DNA of 64,000 nt from Dehalogenimonas sp. THU2 (GTDB lineage Bacteria > Chloroflexota > Dehalococcoidia > Dehalococcoidales > Dehalococcoidaceae), in the NCBI RefSeq assembly GCF_039749495.1, contig NZ_JBDLLU010000010.1, positions 17,483 to 81,482 on the forward strand. The letters run 5' to 3'. A program made the translations under genes and the position numbers. The first letter of the stretch is position 1, and each line of letters opens with the position of its first letter. The notes under the pieces are model-generated. The model saw nothing but the letters and a program-made list of their open reading frames with translations, was not told the origin of the DNA and made no database searches. Positions 62,144 to 64,000 of the stretch are shown piece by piece.

Positions 62144-62983
62144 CTAGGTCTTCGCACCGGGCAGCCGGGCTAGCAAGCCCTCGACCGCGGAGAGAGGTAC
62201 GTGCTGACCGCCGATCATTGTTTCGGTGGCGGGATCCAGGCCGTGATAGTCGGTGCCGCCGGTGGCTACCAGGCCGTATTTTTCAGCCCAGCGTTTCAGC
62301 CGTTCTATCTCATATTCACGGTAGCTGGCGTAATAAACCTCGATGCCGGTCAGCCCCGCAGCCGCCAGTTCTTTGATCATTTCTTCGGCGTTGGGCAGCG
62401 TCAGCGGATGAGCCATCACCGCCAGTCCCCCGGCCGCCTTGATGAGGGCGACGGCGCCGGCGGGATCGAGCTTGATGCGTTCGGCGTAGGCCGGTCCGTC
62501 GCGGCTGATGTACTTCTCGAAGGCTTCGCCGATATAGGAGATGTAGCCCTTTTCCACCATCGCCTGGGCGATGTGCGGGCGGCCGATGACGGCGTCGCCG
62601 GCGATCTCCTTGATCCGGGACCACTCCAGTGGCATGCCCAGCTCAGCCAGTTTCTCCACCATGGCCAGGCCGCGTTCTTCCCGTGAATCCCGCATGCCCG
62701 CCAGTTGCCGTTTGAGCGTCGCGTCCTGCCAGTTGATGAAATAGCCCAGGATATGGACGTCGCCCGCGGCGATATCGGTGGATATCTCCACACCGGGGAT
62801 GACCGTCAGGCAGGGATGCTTCTCACCCTCGGCCAGCGCCTCGGCGATACCGTCCACCGAATCGTGGTCGGTCAGAGCCATATATCGGAGTTTCCGCGCC
62901 GCGGCCTTACGGACCACCTCGGCCGGAGGGAAAACACCGTCGGAGGCGGTGGAGTGCAGGTGCAGATCTACCAGGCTGTTCAC
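62144..62983 (-). CDS. PHP-domain metal-dependent phosphoesterase
   Basis: A 279-residue PHP enzyme: VDLHLHSTASDG (His-x-His metal pair), ALTDHDSVDGI, IPGVEISTD, and later GRPHIAQAMVEKG, MAHPLTLPN and GGTDYHG. This is the TrpH/RNase AM-like group acting on 5' ends of RNA or nucleoside bisphosphates. GTG 62983 overlaps the ymdB stop (GTGA); the 60-residue N-terminal extension in the open frame is antisense-like and not real. Confidence 0.9.
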   Translation of the reverse strand: MNSLVDLHLHSTASDGVFPPAEVVRKAAARKLRYMALTDHDSVDGIAEALAEGEKHPCLTVIPGVEISTDIAAGDVHILGYFINWQDATLKRQLAGMRDSREERGLAMVEKLAELGMPLEWSRIKEIAGDAVIGRPHIAQAMVEKGYISYIGEAFEKYISRDGPAYAERIKLDPAGAVALIKAAGGLAVMAHPLTLPNAEEMIKELAAAGLTGIEVYYASYREYEIERLKRWAEKYGLVATGGTDYHGLDPATETMIGGQHVPLSAVEGLLARLPGAKT

Positions 62984-63756
62984 GCCAAAGCCGCCGTTTC
63001 GCGGTCGACGCGTTCGATGCCGATAGCCCGGCCGCCGGCGTCGGTGGTTATGAGCACGGAGTTGAAAGTGACTCGCCCCTTGCCCACCGCCAGGCGGTTG
63101 GGGATGCCAGTCAGGAAGCGCTTCAAGACGTCGTCCTTGTTGTCGCCGATGATGGATTCCCATGGCCCCACCATGCCGATATCCGAGACACTGGCGGTGC
63201 CGCCGGGCAGGACCCGGGCGTCCACCGTGCCGACGTGGGTGTGGGTGCCGACCACGCCGGTGACCCGGCCGTCCAGGTACCAGCCCATGGCCTGCTTCTC
63301 CGAGGTAGCCTCGGCGTGAAAATCGACGATGATATGCTTGGGGGGTGTTTTGAGTTCATCCAGCAGGCGGTCCATTGCGCGGAAGGGGCAGTCCACCAGG
63401 TTGTTGATGAAGGTGCGGCCCATGAGGCTGACCACCAGCACGCCCTTGACCGAGGTGTAGCCCTTACCCGGCACGTCCGGAGGAAAGTTCAGCGGCCGCA
63501 CCACCGGCGCGTCGCCTTCCAGCATCGGCAGAATCTCCATCTGCGACCAGATGTGGTTGCCGGAAGTGATGGCGTCGACGCCGTAGGAAAAGAGTTCCTC
63601 GGCAACATCCGGGGTCAGGCCGATGCCGCCGGCGGAGTTCTCGCCGTTGGCGATAACCACATCCACGCCCAACCCCAGTTTCAGGGCGGGCAGAATCTCC
63701 ATGACGGCGCGCCGTCCCGGTTTGCCGATGATATCGCCGATGCAAAGTATCTTCAT
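62980..63756 (-). CDS. ymdB: YmdB-family metallophosphoesterase
   Basis: A 258-residue phosphodiesterase of the TIGR00282 type: MKILCIGDIIGKPGRRAV, NGENSAGGIGLTPD, TSGNHIW and VVGTHTHVGTVDARVLPGGTA hold the dimetal ligands. Bacillus YmdB hydrolyses 2',3'-cAMP and affects biofilm genes and often pairs with rny; here it pairs with the PHP enzyme, with which it overlaps by 4 bp. Confidence 0.95.
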   Translation of the reverse strand: MKILCIGDIIGKPGRRAVMEILPALKLGLGVDVVIANGENSAGGIGLTPDVAEELFSYGVDAITSGNHIWSQMEILPMLEGDAPVVRPLNFPPDVPGKGYTSVKGVLVVSLMGRTFINNLVDCPFRAMDRLLDELKTPPKHIIVDFHAEATSEKQAMGWYLDGRVTGVVGTHTHVGTVDARVLPGGTASVSDIGMVGPWESIIGDNKDDVLKRFLTGIPNRLAVGKGRVTFNSVLITTDAGGRAIGIERVDRETAALA

Positions 63757-64000
63757 AAGCTCCTATTATGCCATTCATTGGGCAATCGTTCAATGGGGCA
63801 GGATCATCGATGAGTGTTCAGCTATGATTGTGGCGACATTGGCCGCGGTCTAGAAAATGAAAATTCATAAAACAATTCCGTCGCTCAGCTTTAGGCTAAT
63901 CGTGGGTTTCGATAATTGAGTCGAATCCGGTTCCGGGGAAAGCCGCGCCGCCCGCACCGACGCGTCCAGGGCGGACCCGGTCAGACATGACGGCAGATCA

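Noticed and set aside
63865..64000. 3' end of a further minus-strand gene at the right edge
   Set aside because: Two different frames are open (one ending at 63865, another ending near 63910 with GTGFDSIIETHD), and neither can be identified or clearly preferred from 45 codons or fewer.

Overview
The window (about 57% GC by eye, tightly packed) looks like chromosome of a strictly anaerobic, monoderm member of the Chloroflexota class Dehalococcoidia, most plausibly Dehalogenimonas or a close relative. Reasons: NosR/RdhC-type membrane flavoproteins next to a Tat cluster; a homocitrate-synthase-like protein of the type known as Re-citrate synthase in Dehalococcoides; an ECF cobalt transporter; PlsY lipid synthesis; no outer-membrane, phage or transposase genes. 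No 16S rRNA, tRNA or reductive dehalogenase (rdhA) lies here, so the assignment is inference.

Layout. 1-7150 (minus strand): tatA-tatA-tatB-like-tatC, a terminator, then two paralogous membrane FMN/[4Fe-4S] proteins, a 43-residue single-helix protein, a GltD-like flavoprotein with a C-terminal membrane anchor, and apbE with a Tat signal. Together these look like an electron-transfer chain across the membrane with its own flavinylation enzyme. 7450-10800: recA-recX-rny. 10800-14015: a Fur-family regulator with a self-overlapping operator and the CbiM/PDGLE/CbiQ/CbiO metal transporter. 14100-16000: obgE-nadD. 16250-18350: a small membrane protein plus a CMD-family protein behind a near-perfect CRP/FNR-type site, converging on a Crp/Fnr regulator and a zinc peptidase. 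18600-25300: radical SAM/B12 protein, MBL hydrolase, Re-citrate synthase, a PAS protein, trmO and an internally deleted endonuclease III remnant. 25365-33340: fmt, dnaA, rpsT, pyrF, DUF951, dinB, folP, folK, patatin. 33477-37040: accessory stretch with a Vps62-like lipoprotein, an 844-bp structured non-coding region, DUF4256 and tiny proteins.

37054-39934 is the most striking part: a clear heliorhodopsin (Lys240, Glu108) heads a tight four-gene operon with DegV (fatty-acid-binding family), a DUF1295 steroid-reductase-like protein and DUF2177. This suggests a light- or retinal-linked membrane lipid function in an organism otherwise seen as a dark, anaerobic organohalide respirer.

40126-52250: amidohydrolase, thpR, carbonic anhydrase, dnaE, a peptidase-inhibitor-like protein, radC, ogt, hpf, comF. 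52450-55860: small proteins, a CopB-type metal ATPase and an FmdB zinc ribbon. 56053-59340: livHMGF without a binding protein. 59400-63756: queD, a DUF35-thiolase pair, plsY, a PHP phosphoesterase and ymdB. Several short interspersed repeat families sit between genes throughout; some copies overlap gene ends and supply C-terminal codons and stop codons.
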